Below, piece by piece: positions 9,601-17,272 of a DNA stretch of 29,673 nucleotides. The stretch lies in NCBI GenBank assembly GCA_910584055.1, contig CAJTZS010000049.1:1-29673 (forward strand). Direction: 5' to 3'. The notes beneath the pieces are model-generated. The model was not told where the DNA came from, did not search any database, and saw nothing but the letters and a program-made list of their open reading frames with translations. The position numbers were made by a program, and so were the translations under genes. Every line of letters starts with the position of its first letter. Within the stretch, counting starts at the first letter, position 1. Source of the stretch: an uncultured Muribaculaceae bacterium (GTDB lineage: Bacteria > Bacteroidota > Bacteroidia > Bacteroidales > Muribaculaceae).

Positions 9601-10208
9601 TTGACCTCAACGGCGACAATGCCATCACACCCGGTAACAGTAAAGTCGGAGATTCCGGCGACCGTGTCATTATCGGTAACAAACGCCCACGCTACAACTA
9701 CAATTTTAGGGGTAGCCTCCAGTGGAAGGGAATTGACATTTCTGCTTTCTTCCAGGGGGTGGGACGCTGCCACTGGTATCCGATGAATGAGTCGCGCACA
9801 TTCTGGGGACCTTATTGCCGTCCCTACATGGCATTCGTGCCCGAGGGTTTCCTTGACCAGGTATGGACTGAAGACAATCCCGACGGATATTTCCCGCGTC
9901 TGCGCACATATGAGGCATATTCGAGCAAGCGTTCGCTCAATGTGGCTAACGACCGCTATCTCCAGAATGTCTCCTATCTCCGTCTGAAGAATCTCACTGT
10001 GGGCTATACATTGCCCGTATGGAAAAACATCTTCAGCGAGCTGCGTGTGTATTTCTCTGCGGAGAATCTTGCTTACTGGTCTCCCTTTAAGAAGCACACC
10101 AAGCATATCGACCCGGAAACGGCAACAAAATCCGGTGTCAAGACTGGCGACGGAAATGTATATGGCTTCTCCAAGTCATTCACATTCGGTGTTAATGTAA
10201 CTTTCTAA
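6648..10208 (+). CDS. SusC-family TonB-dependent receptor with STN signalling domain
   Basis: A 1186-residue outer-membrane receptor. In order: signal peptide of about 27 residues, STN domain at about 28-103 (VTVSFSDVSYRKAMKEIQ), carboxypeptidase-D regulatory-like domain at 125-200 (GVVTDENGEPLVGVTVKVKN), TonB box at about 203-211 (DDVVVVGYG), plug with RGATSINSSTPLVLVDGVE and SVSILKDASAAAVYGAKA, and a long barrel ending in FGVNVTF. The family imports oligosaccharides across the outer membrane with TonB energy. The STN domain is present only in receptors that also signal to FecR/ECF sigma pairs, matching the upstream genes. It overlaps the small lipoprotein gene by 4 bases, and susD follows after 14 bases. 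The ligand is unknown. Confidence 0.97.
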   Translation: MKNNLTTKLKLAVVSTVLAIAAMPISANVTVSFSDVSYRKAMKEIQKVSNLHFFYNTSLKGLDNKVSLSVKNASEKSMLDELFAGSPFEYTLKSDNTVVVSQKSAEKEQETTKEKNEPRNNGTKGIKGVVTDENGEPLVGVTVKVKNSRNAVATDLDGNYSLINLKKGDVLELSYVGYAPKTVKIGDADSYNISMSEMASDLDDVVVVGYGSQKKVNLTGAVSVVQAKDLNGRPTGNAATALQGADPSLNLSMGSGGPDSGTTLNIRGATSINSSTPLVLVDGVEMDLTRVNANDIESVSILKDASAAAVYGAKASAGVVLVTTKSGQNEQRARVSFDLKAGWKQSTTSTEYMSSGFWQMYVNEQSMLANSGKRFLTEYQENEYAQLWMRLDDKVENPERPWAVPTPDKHWMFYANYDWYDHYFKKSRPMQDYNVSIRGGSKKVSYYVSGRAYLEDGIFNIQNDKFKSYSFRAKLNADLTSWLRYRANVSYFNSHYDHPGYYDLDNFFYLAQLHTYAAFLPTNPDGTSVFQFAPGLVSTGSVNVGGGYNAMMNHGKHKTVDRKNEVLVKNTIEIQPFKWWKIIGEYAYLFLNTTRENRTMPVPFSRTEGVIEYVDRDYNDAKFSDKFYRNMTNTSRQTINAYMEFTPNFGSHNFKATVGFNGDIYRYLYFKAGREDLLSEDVNSLTIATGNPTEITDKINNSVTYGYFGRINYDYEGKYLVEVSGRYDGTSRFAKHHRWGFFPSASVGWRFSEEKFFEPLQPIWSNGKLRASYGMLGNQQVGFYDYILEMSTNNGNNKVTFDGVDKIYYAKVSDPVADDLTWEKVITYDIGLDLGFFNNRLGFSGDLYIRDTKDMLTSGAQLPNVYGAKVPKSNCADLRTKGFEISVNWNDSFTLLGSPFTYSVGAGLGDQITKITKFDNPEKILGKHYVGETLGEIWGYRVDGLFQTEEEAKAYQDQIESATYVHNGMNSGPDKGLHAGDVKFIDLNGDNAITPGNSKVGDSGDRVIIGNKRPRYNYNFRGSLQWKGIDISAFFQGVGRCHWYPMNESRTFWGPYCRPYMAFVPEGFLDQVWTEDNPDGYFPRLRTYEAYSSKRSLNVANDRYLQNVSYLRLKNLTVGYTLPVWKNIFSELRVYFSAENLAYWSPFKKHTKHIDPETATKSGVKTGDGNVYGFSKSFTFGVNVTF

Positions 10209-10222
10209 ATCTTAGAATAATC

Positions 10223-12004
10223 ATGAAAATATATAATTATCTGATATCTGCATCGATTGTTGCACTCATGGTCAGTTGCACCTCGATGGATCAGTATCCG
10301 GAAGACAGCCTTTCCCCTGAAACATATTTCGGGTCGGAGACGGAGTTGCGTCAATATACCAACTCATTTTATACACTAATGCCTGGAATCGGGACATATT
10401 TATGGTATAGTCAGAATAGTGAGCTTGTAGCAACAAACCTCCCGTCGCCCGAGCTGCTTGGCACACGTGCCCTTCCTTCCAAGGCAAGCGAAGTGGGATG
10501 GGGATGGGAAGAACTCAGGGACATAAACTATTTCCTCCAATATTCTCACCGCTGCTCCGATCAGGAGGCACGTGACCATCATGAGGGCGTGGCTTATTTC
10601 TTCAGGGCACTTTTCTATTATAATATGCTTGTGAAGTTTGGAGAGGTGCCACTATATGATGAGCCTATCGGTTCAAGCGATCATGCAATGCTCTCCAAGC
10701 CACGTGACAGTCGGGATGCAGTTATAAACCATATCCTTCAAGATTGTGACAAGGCTTATGAACTCCTTCCCAAGGCACACAACGCAGTGGAGGTGTGTGC
10801 CTGGACAGCGCTGGCGTTGAAATCACGTGCTGCATTGTTTGAGGGAACGTTCCGTAAATATCACGATGGCGATCCATTCAATCCCAACCATCTCCCTTGG
10901 GAGGAACTTTTGAAGACATGCGTTGATGCATCAAAACTACTCATGGAAAGCGGAGGTTACTCACTGCACACTTCGGGCAAAGAGCCTTACAGAGAAATGT
11001 TCTATTCGCAGACACCGGATCCGAACGAATATATCTGGGCACGCATCAGCAGTGAATCCGCCGGCAAGTCGCACAATGCCAATGACGCGTCGCTGACTCG
11101 AGGGATTTCCTTGACAAAACGTTTTGTCTGTCTCTATCTGAAGACCGACGGCTCCCGTTTTACCGATGACCCCAACTGGATGACCATAGGCTATCAGGAT
11201 GAGTGCAAGAACCGAGACCCGCGCATGTCCCAGACTGTGCTTTGCCCCGGTTATAAACAGAAAGGCTCAGCGGCTTTAAGTTTCACAAACTTCACGAGCA
11301 CGAAGGGCGGCTATCAGTTTATCAAGTATGTGGCGGAAGCAGCCCAGAATTCATATGACCATTGCCGTTCCGCCCTCCCCATCTTCCGTTTGGCAGAGGT
11401 TTATCTCAATTATGCGGAGGCTCTGGCAGAATTGGGAACATTGACACAGACCGATCTTGACAACTCCATCAACAAGCTCCGTAAGCGCGTGAAGATGCCG
11501 GACCTGAAACTGGCTGAAGCAAACCAGAATCCCGATCCCTTCTTGATGAGCGAAGAATGGGGATATCCCAATGTTACGAAAAGCAGCAATACCGGTGTGA
11601 TTCTTGAGGTGCGCCGCGAACGTCTCATAGAATTGGCTTTGGAGAACAACCACTATCATGACATCCTTCGCTGGAAGGAGGGGAAAGTATATGAGAAACC
11701 ATTTTACGGAATGTATTTCCCCGGTCCTGGCAAATATGACATGACAGGAGACGGACGAGACAATATCTGTCTGTATGAAGGCAAGAAACCCTCCGGTTCT
11801 GGTCTTAAGTTCTTCCAGATCGGTAAGGACATTATCCTCTCGGAGGGCGACCACGGTTTCACAATCCGAAACAGCGAGCCCGGTCTCGAGCGTAATTGGA
11901 CCGAAACCCGGGACTACCTCTATGGTATCCCGACAACCGAGCGTATCCTTACCGGAGGGGCGTTGACCCAGAATCCCGGTTGGGATGACAAACTTACATT
12001 TTGA
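10223..12004 (+). CDS. SusD/RagB-family glycan-binding lipoprotein
   Basis: A 593-residue outer-membrane lipoprotein that caps the SusC transporter and binds glycan. The lipobox is MVSC with Cys19. The N-terminus (YPEDSLSPETYFGSETELRQYTNSFYTLM) and the C-terminal RRERLIELALENNHYHDILRW are characteristic SusD/RagB segments, and YLNYAEALAELG in the middle is a TPR-like helix of the family. It lies 14 bases after susC. Length is usual for the family. A strong hairpin follows the gene. Confidence 0.96.
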   Translation: MKIYNYLISASIVALMVSCTSMDQYPEDSLSPETYFGSETELRQYTNSFYTLMPGIGTYLWYSQNSELVATNLPSPELLGTRALPSKASEVGWGWEELRDINYFLQYSHRCSDQEARDHHEGVAYFFRALFYYNMLVKFGEVPLYDEPIGSSDHAMLSKPRDSRDAVINHILQDCDKAYELLPKAHNAVEVCAWTALALKSRAALFEGTFRKYHDGDPFNPNHLPWEELLKTCVDASKLLMESGGYSLHTSGKEPYREMFYSQTPDPNEYIWARISSESAGKSHNANDASLTRGISLTKRFVCLYLKTDGSRFTDDPNWMTIGYQDECKNRDPRMSQTVLCPGYKQKGSAALSFTNFTSTKGGYQFIKYVAEAAQNSYDHCRSALPIFRLAEVYLNYAEALAELGTLTQTDLDNSINKLRKRVKMPDLKLAEANQNPDPFLMSEEWGYPNVTKSSNTGVILEVRRERLIELALENNHYHDILRWKEGKVYEKPFYGMYFPGPGKYDMTGDGRDNICLYEGKKPSGSGLKFFQIGKDIILSEGDHGFTIRNSEPGLERNWTETRDYLYGIPTTERILTGGALTQNPGWDDKLTF

Positions 12005-12014
12005 CAGTTAACCG

Positions 12015-12048
12015 CGTTGGGATGCGGGATTTAAACCGCATCCCAACG
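12015..12048 (+). terminator. strong hairpin after susD, attenuator or mRNA-stability element
   Basis: CGTTGGGATGCGG at 12015-12027 pairs perfectly with CCGCATCCCAACG at 12036-12048 around an 8-base loop. This 13-bp stem fills the 73-base gap between susD and the beta-helix gene. The following bases are A-rich and not T-rich, so it is not a standard intrinsic terminator on the + strand. It more likely protects the susCD transcript end or lowers expression of the genes behind it. Confidence 0.65.
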
Positions 12049-12077
12049 AAAATTCAAAAATTTAAACTAATATCATC

Positions 12078-13844
12078 ATGAAGAAAAGAAACTACTTGCT
12101 CGCGATTGCAGCGTTTACAGTGCTTGGCGCGCAGGCCAAGGATTATTTTGTGGCCCCGGAGTCAAGGGGTACAGGCGACGGGTCATCATGGGAAAATGCC
12201 ATGAAACCGGATTGGAATTATCAATCAGGTGACAACATATACCTTTCCGAAGGTACATATGTCGCATCTTCAATCAAACTTGTGAATGGCGTGTATTATA
12301 CCGGCGGCTTCTCTTCATCAGCCAAGGGAACAGATATCGCGGATTACGATCCGGAGTCGTATGCCACAATCCTCACACCCAATAATGGTAACACAGATGT
12401 GTTCCTGAGCCTTGAGGGCGATCATAAAACTACCGAGACCATACTGAAAGGCTTGACGATCAAGGGTGTCAGCGGATGTCAGGTGGAGGATTTCACAGGA
12501 TCCGTGCTTTATCTTGAAAACGCGCTCCTTACAATGGAGGATGTTGTCGTCACTGATAACACCACCACCTACGGCGGTATAATCGTACCCAAGTTTTCCA
12601 TACTCAAATGCCGTCGATGCGTATTCTCGAACAATATCCAGCTAAAGGAATGCACCAATACAAGGGAAAAGGGGATCGGATCGATACTGATGTCTCTGCG
12701 AAGCGGTGATGACACAAATCATACCCTCCTTGTAATGGACCGCTGTGTTATATATGGAAATTCATTCTATGATTCAAACACGGCAGCCTGGACAGAGGAA
12801 GGAGGCCTGATCAATGGTGAAAAGCATGGCTGCGATGTGATAATGGTGAACAATTTTGTTGATGGCAGTGGCATGAACATCAAGCGCATGGCCGGATTCC
12901 TTCGTATGAACACCACTTCAAAAACCACACCTCAGTTAGGCGTATTTGCTTATAACACAATTTATAATTTCACTGTAACGGATCAGCAGGCAACCGGAAC
13001 AACCGTCACATTGGGTGGAAATACAACAATGTTCTTGGGAGGCAATATCATCGTCAGTCCTCAGGATTATGTGGAGGTGGAATATGGCGAGTTTATGCCT
13101 GACGGTTCGAAGCAGACCAATTATAAAGCCTCTTATGTGAAGGACAACGCGCTGAATCCTACCGAGGGTTCTACTTCGAATCAATGTTTTGCAGTCGGGA
13201 AATGTTCCACGGCTGAGGATGTGCCGCAGTTGCTTGGAGCTGGCTACAACTTCGTGGGAGGCCGTACCATGATCAACAAAGGTAATTTCTGGGTCGAAGA
13301 TTGGGGTCGTGTCACATCCGCATATGAAGTCGGAGACAATTGGAGGGTTATCAACCAGAGCGATATCTTCGGTGATAACGAGCCATATGTAGACGGTTAT
13401 GTGGGTTACATAGCACCGGTGGCAGGTGTCGGATGTGAAGAGGCAGACTCGAAGAAAATTATTGAAGCATGGGAACTTCCGGCTTTCCGTGAACATATTC
13501 AGGGATATCAGAATCTTTCATATACAATCGATTATCTTGATGATCTTGACCTTACTGTAGATATACTTGGCAATGAACGTGGTGAGAAAACATGGTCAGG
13601 TTGCTATGATGTGACCAAAGCCGGTAGCGGTATAAAGGGTGTCGTAGCTGACGGTATAGAGGCTCTTGAGATTGTGAAAATTGGCGAAGGCAGATATGAA
13701 ATCAAAAGTGATGCCGAGGCAGAAGTTTACGATATGACAGGTCGCCGCGTAGCTGTGGGCTCTGGCATTATTGACTTGAACGGTTTCCCGCAGGGCGTAT
13801 ACGTTGTGAAAGCGGGATCGGCAAACGCCAAACTCCTCAAATGA
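12078..13844 (+). CDS. secreted parallel beta-helix protein with T9SS-like C-terminal domain
   Basis: A 588-residue protein with a signal peptide of about 20 residues (ends GAQA). It starts with YFVAPESRGTGDGSSWENA, the entry motif of right-handed parallel beta-helix (pectate-lyase-like) proteins. Repeated short strands follow (LKGLTIKGVSG, LLTMEDVVVTDNTT, CVFSNN, MDRCVIYGNSF). The last ~70 residues hold VYDMTGRRV, then IIDLNGFPQGVYVVKAG and a terminal KLLK, the pattern of type A T9SS sorting domains. Likely roles are a surface glycan-binding protein in the SusE/SusF position or a polysaccharide lyase or hydrolase; no catalytic set is identified. The same domain pair recurs at the C-terminus of the EEP fusion at 25853. 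Confidence 0.78.
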   Translation: MKKRNYLLAIAAFTVLGAQAKDYFVAPESRGTGDGSSWENAMKPDWNYQSGDNIYLSEGTYVASSIKLVNGVYYTGGFSSSAKGTDIADYDPESYATILTPNNGNTDVFLSLEGDHKTTETILKGLTIKGVSGCQVEDFTGSVLYLENALLTMEDVVVTDNTTTYGGIIVPKFSILKCRRCVFSNNIQLKECTNTREKGIGSILMSLRSGDDTNHTLLVMDRCVIYGNSFYDSNTAAWTEEGGLINGEKHGCDVIMVNNFVDGSGMNIKRMAGFLRMNTTSKTTPQLGVFAYNTIYNFTVTDQQATGTTVTLGGNTTMFLGGNIIVSPQDYVEVEYGEFMPDGSKQTNYKASYVKDNALNPTEGSTSNQCFAVGKCSTAEDVPQLLGAGYNFVGGRTMINKGNFWVEDWGRVTSAYEVGDNWRVINQSDIFGDNEPYVDGYVGYIAPVAGVGCEEADSKKIIEAWELPAFREHIQGYQNLSYTIDYLDDLDLTVDILGNERGEKTWSGCYDVTKAGSGIKGVVADGIEALEIVKIGEGRYEIKSDAEAEVYDMTGRRVAVGSGIIDLNGFPQGVYVVKAGSANAKLLK

Positions 13845-13878
13845 ATGCAATGAAATGATATAATGTAGATTAGCGGTG

Positions 13879-13916
13879 AAGAGGCGTAACGGTCCTCGGG
13901 TCGTTGCGCCTCTTTT
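13879..13916 (+). terminator. intrinsic terminator-like hairpin after the beta-helix gene
   Basis: AAGAGGCGTAACG at 13879-13891 pairs with CGTTGCGCCTCTT at 13902-13914 (13 bp with one G-T wobble) around a 10-base loop, and the right arm runs into TTTT. This looks like a rho-independent terminator closing the susCD and beta-helix segment. It probably allows read-through, because no clear promoter is seen in the 13 bases left before the next start. Confidence 0.75.
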
Positions 13917-13929
13917 AAAAAACAATGAA

Positions 13930-16038
13930 ATGAGAATGCCTGACATTAAAAATGCGATAATGACTGCCTGCATAGCATGCGCTGCATCTGCTGCAGCAGC
14001 GCAGTTGCCGGTTCTGAAAGTTACCGCTAACCCTGAAGTAAAGGTAACACCTAATTCTACTTGTGACCTGAATGTTGCCGGCGACAGAATCGAGGTGACC
14101 GCCAATGCATGGGGTTCAGGGATAATATTTGAAAATAATTGGAATCTGGATGGTTATAATCGTGTGAGTTTCAATGTGGAGAACCTCGACTCAATGCAGT
14201 ACCTACAGATGACCTTCCACATGCAGGAAAAAAAGAAATATGTTTCTCCCATAAAAGGGGCGGAGGCAGGCACCCTTACCGATAATTTCTATATTGCCCC
14301 CGGGGAAACACGCCAAATGGAGATTTGGTTTCCGTCAGAGATTCTTCATCCTGATGTTGACGCCGATTTCGGTGGGATGCATGTGTATCCGTATGCATCA
14401 GCGGGTCATTACGGCTATCGTTTTAACCCATCGAAAGTGAAAGCCATAAAAATCCTTGCGCGGCGGCACACGGCAGGGGTGCGTTACGCGGTTTCAGACT
14501 TTAAGATACTTCCCGGGAAGATTAAAGAACCCGAACCGATGATGAAGCTCGGGAAGAATGAGTTCTTTCCTTTTATCGACAATTTCGGTCAGTTTAAACA
14601 TAAGGAATGGCCGGGGAAGATTCACAGTGAAAAGGATCTCAAGAAAGCCTTGAAAGAGGAGGAGAAAGACCTCGCCTCTCATCCCGGTCCGAAGGACCGT
14701 TCGAAATTCGGAGGCTGGATGCGTGGTCCAAGACTGAAAGCCACCGGTCATTATCGAGTCGAGAAGGTGAAGGGGAAGTGGTGGCTTGTAGATCCGGAAG
14801 GATATCTTTTTTGGTCGCACGGCGTGGTTCGCGTCACCCCCTCAAGCGGTATAACGCCTCTTGACAACCGCCGCCATTATTTTGAAAATCTCCCTAAGGA
14901 GGATTCTGAGTTAGGTCAATTCTATTTTACATACGACACATTGATGAAACCTTACTACACTGTAAGGGGCATCGACACTACCTATGACTATTCATGCGCC
15001 AATATATATCGCAAATATGGGCCGGACTTCCGTAATAAATTTGCCGAGATGTCTCACAGACGGCTTAAAAGCTGGGGGCTCAACACTATTGCCAATTCTT
15101 CCGACCGCTCTATCTATATGATGGACAGGACACCATATGTGGAGAGGATAGAAATCCACTCAAAGCCCCTTGAAGGCGCAGGGGGAGCCTGGTGGCATTT
15201 CATGGATCCGTTTGATCCGTCGTTCGAGGCTACAGAACGTGAACGCCTCGAAGCAAAGAGACGGGAGATTGAAGACCCTTGGTGTATTGGTCTGTTCGTA
15301 GATAATGAAATTAATTGGGGAACGCCCAAGACTCTTGCAACGGCTGCGATCAAGGCTTCCGAGACTCAGGCTGCTAAAATAGAGATGGTCAATTGCCTGA
15401 AAAAGAAATATGGCTCGATAGAGGCTCTCAACGGGAAATGGGGCTCGGAATTTGATTCCTGGGAAGCGTTGCTTGCCAATCGTGAGAATGTCCCGGACGG
15501 CGCCGGGGAGGATATTGAGGATTTCAACCGACGTTTAATAGAGGCTTATTTCAGCACGGTGCGCCGTGTCTTTAAGGAGCTGGCTCCCGATAAACTATAT
15601 CTCGGCTGCAGGTTTGCAGGGTGGAATATCGATGTGCTTTCTGCTGCTTCTAAGTATTGTGACGTGATAAGCTATAATCTATATTATCATAATTTAAACT
15701 GGTTTAAGATTCCGGGGGGATTTGATAAGCCGGTGATGATAGGTGAGTTCCATTTCGGGGCAACCGACCGTGGGCTCTTCCATCCGGGGCAGGTGCATAC
15801 AAATAACCAGACAGACCGCGCACGCAGCTATTATGATTATGTGCATTCCGCCCTCCGCCACCCTAATATGATCGGAACGCATTGGCATCAATTTTCAGAT
15901 CAGATGTCAAGCGGGCGCTTCGACGGAGAGAATTTCCAGGTAGGTTTTACGGATGTCTGCGACACTCCGTATTATGAGACAATAGAAAAAATTCGTGAAA
16001 TAGGCTATGAAATGTATGAAACCCGCTTCAACGACTAA
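13930..16038 (+). CDS. GH50 (beta-agarase)-like secreted glycoside hydrolase
   Basis: I place the start at ATG 13930 (702 residues). An upstream in-frame GTG at 13876 lies in the terminator stem and would add charged residues ahead of the signal peptide. ATG 13936 is an alternative. The signal peptide ends in ASAAAA. An N-terminal CBM-like beta-sandwich (about 30-195) resembles the domain before GH50 barrels. The clan-A barrel follows, with KGKWWLVDPEGYLFWSHGV, a likely acid/base Glu460 in FVDNEINWG and a likely nucleophile Glu606 in MIGEFHFG. GH50 enzymes are exo-acting beta-galactosidases on agarose-type chains, but distant members may have other beta-galactoside or related substrates. The MFS gene overlaps its 3' end. 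Confidence 0.8.
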   Translation: MRMPDIKNAIMTACIACAASAAAAQLPVLKVTANPEVKVTPNSTCDLNVAGDRIEVTANAWGSGIIFENNWNLDGYNRVSFNVENLDSMQYLQMTFHMQEKKKYVSPIKGAEAGTLTDNFYIAPGETRQMEIWFPSEILHPDVDADFGGMHVYPYASAGHYGYRFNPSKVKAIKILARRHTAGVRYAVSDFKILPGKIKEPEPMMKLGKNEFFPFIDNFGQFKHKEWPGKIHSEKDLKKALKEEEKDLASHPGPKDRSKFGGWMRGPRLKATGHYRVEKVKGKWWLVDPEGYLFWSHGVVRVTPSSGITPLDNRRHYFENLPKEDSELGQFYFTYDTLMKPYYTVRGIDTTYDYSCANIYRKYGPDFRNKFAEMSHRRLKSWGLNTIANSSDRSIYMMDRTPYVERIEIHSKPLEGAGGAWWHFMDPFDPSFEATERERLEAKRREIEDPWCIGLFVDNEINWGTPKTLATAAIKASETQAAKIEMVNCLKKKYGSIEALNGKWGSEFDSWEALLANRENVPDGAGEDIEDFNRRLIEAYFSTVRRVFKELAPDKLYLGCRFAGWNIDVLSAASKYCDVISYNLYYHNLNWFKIPGGFDKPVMIGEFHFGATDRGLFHPGQVHTNNQTDRARSYYDYVHSALRHPNMIGTHWHQFSDQMSSGRFDGENFQVGFTDVCDTPYYETIEKIREIGYEMYETRFND

Positions 16039-17272
16039 TTATAAATGGGCAGTCTTGGGGCTGCTGTGGATGGCGTTCCTGCTTAATCAGGCAGACCGCC
16101 AGGTGTTCAATGTGGTGCTTCCCCTGATTCGTGACGACCTTCATCTCAGCGATGTGAGTGTAGGGTGGATAGCCACAATTTTCAATCTCTTCTATGCGGT
16201 GCTTGTGCCTATCGGGGGCATGGCAGGAGATATTTTCAGCAAGAAATGGATAGTGACCATAAGCCTCCTGTTCTGGAGTGTGGCAACCATGCTGACGGGA
16301 TTCGCCAGCGGCTTCCTGGTGCTGGTGATTCTCAGGAGTATTGCCACCGGTGGAGGAGAGGCGTTCTTCGGACCATCCAATTATTCACTGCTTGCCCAAT
16401 ATCACGACAAGACCCGGGCGTTTGCTATGTCTGTCCATCAGACTGCATATTATGTCGGCGTGATCGTCAGCGGGTATGTTGCCGGATATATAGGGCAGAA
16501 ATGGGGATGGCAGTCGGCATTCTACGTATTCGGCGCTGTCGGCGTGGTCTGGGCTTTTGTGATGATGTTCACCCTTAAGGATAAAAAGGTTACAGAACAA
16601 GAGAAAGTGATTGATGGTGACACTCCTCACAAGACACATATCTGGGATGGTTTCAAGGTCGTGTTCACAACGCCGACAGCCCTGATTCTGACATTGGGCT
16701 TCGGAGGACTGATATTTGTACTGACTGGTTATCTCACATGGATGCCTACATATCTTTATGAGAAATTCCATCAGAGCCTTGCAGCGGCGGGATTCAATTC
16801 AATGTTCTATACCCATCTGTTCGCGTTTATAGGAGTCCTGATTGCGGGTGGACTTTCCGACCGCATAGCGCGCAGGAACCCCGGACTGCGAATGGCCATG
16901 CAGGGATTGGGACTGCTACTCGGTGCCCCGTTCGTGTTCCTGATGGGTAACTCCGAGATAATCTGGGTGGTTTACATCGGCCTGTCAGGGTTCGGTATCA
17001 TGAGAGCCTTATTCGATGCAAACACCTACACCGTGCTTTACGATGTAACTCCGGAACGTCTGCATTCATCAGCATCGGGTGCCATGATCATGGTGGGATT
17101 CGGTTTCGGTTCACTCGCTCCGGTTGTGCTCGGCGCAATAAAGGAGACCATGAGCCTGTCTGCCGGAATCTCTGTGCTTGCCGCGATATGGGTGTTCTGC
17201 GGCATTATGATGATTGTCGGAGGGAAATTATTCTATAAAAAGGATTATGACAAAATACACGAAACGAAATGA
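16007..17272 (+). CDS. MFS transporter, probably sugar or sugar acid importer
   Basis: A 421-residue integral inner-membrane protein of the major facilitator superfamily with about 12 hydrophobic helices. TM1 carries NQADRQVFNVVLPLIRDDL, and loop 2-3 has the motif-A-like GGMAGDIFSKKW. The Asp-Arg pair in TM1 resembles the anion:cation symporter group (hexuronate and related acids), so an acidic sugar is possible but not shown. A break with a charged segment (KDKKVTEQEKVIDGDTPHKTH) separates the two six-helix halves. The start overlaps the GH gene by 32 bases (23 if ATG 16016 is used), and its stop overlaps the isomerase start (ATGA), so the three are tightly coupled. Confidence 0.9.
   Translation: MKCMKPASTTNYKWAVLGLLWMAFLLNQADRQVFNVVLPLIRDDLHLSDVSVGWIATIFNLFYAVLVPIGGMAGDIFSKKWIVTISLLFWSVATMLTGFASGFLVLVILRSIATGGGEAFFGPSNYSLLAQYHDKTRAFAMSVHQTAYYVGVIVSGYVAGYIGQKWGWQSAFYVFGAVGVVWAFVMMFTLKDKKVTEQEKVIDGDTPHKTHIWDGFKVVFTTPTALILTLGFGGLIFVLTGYLTWMPTYLYEKFHQSLAAAGFNSMFYTHLFAFIGVLIAGGLSDRIARRNPGLRMAMQGLGLLLGAPFVFLMGNSEIIWVVYIGLSGFGIMRALFDANTYTVLYDVTPERLHSSASGAMIMVGFGFGSLAPVVLGAIKETMSLSAGISVLAAIWVFCGIMMIVGGKLFYKKDYDKIHETK

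Noticed and set aside
9303..10106. Minus-strand open frame of 267 residues opposite susC
   Set aside because: It is antisense to the conserved SusC barrel with no recognisable domain; treated as a shadow frame.
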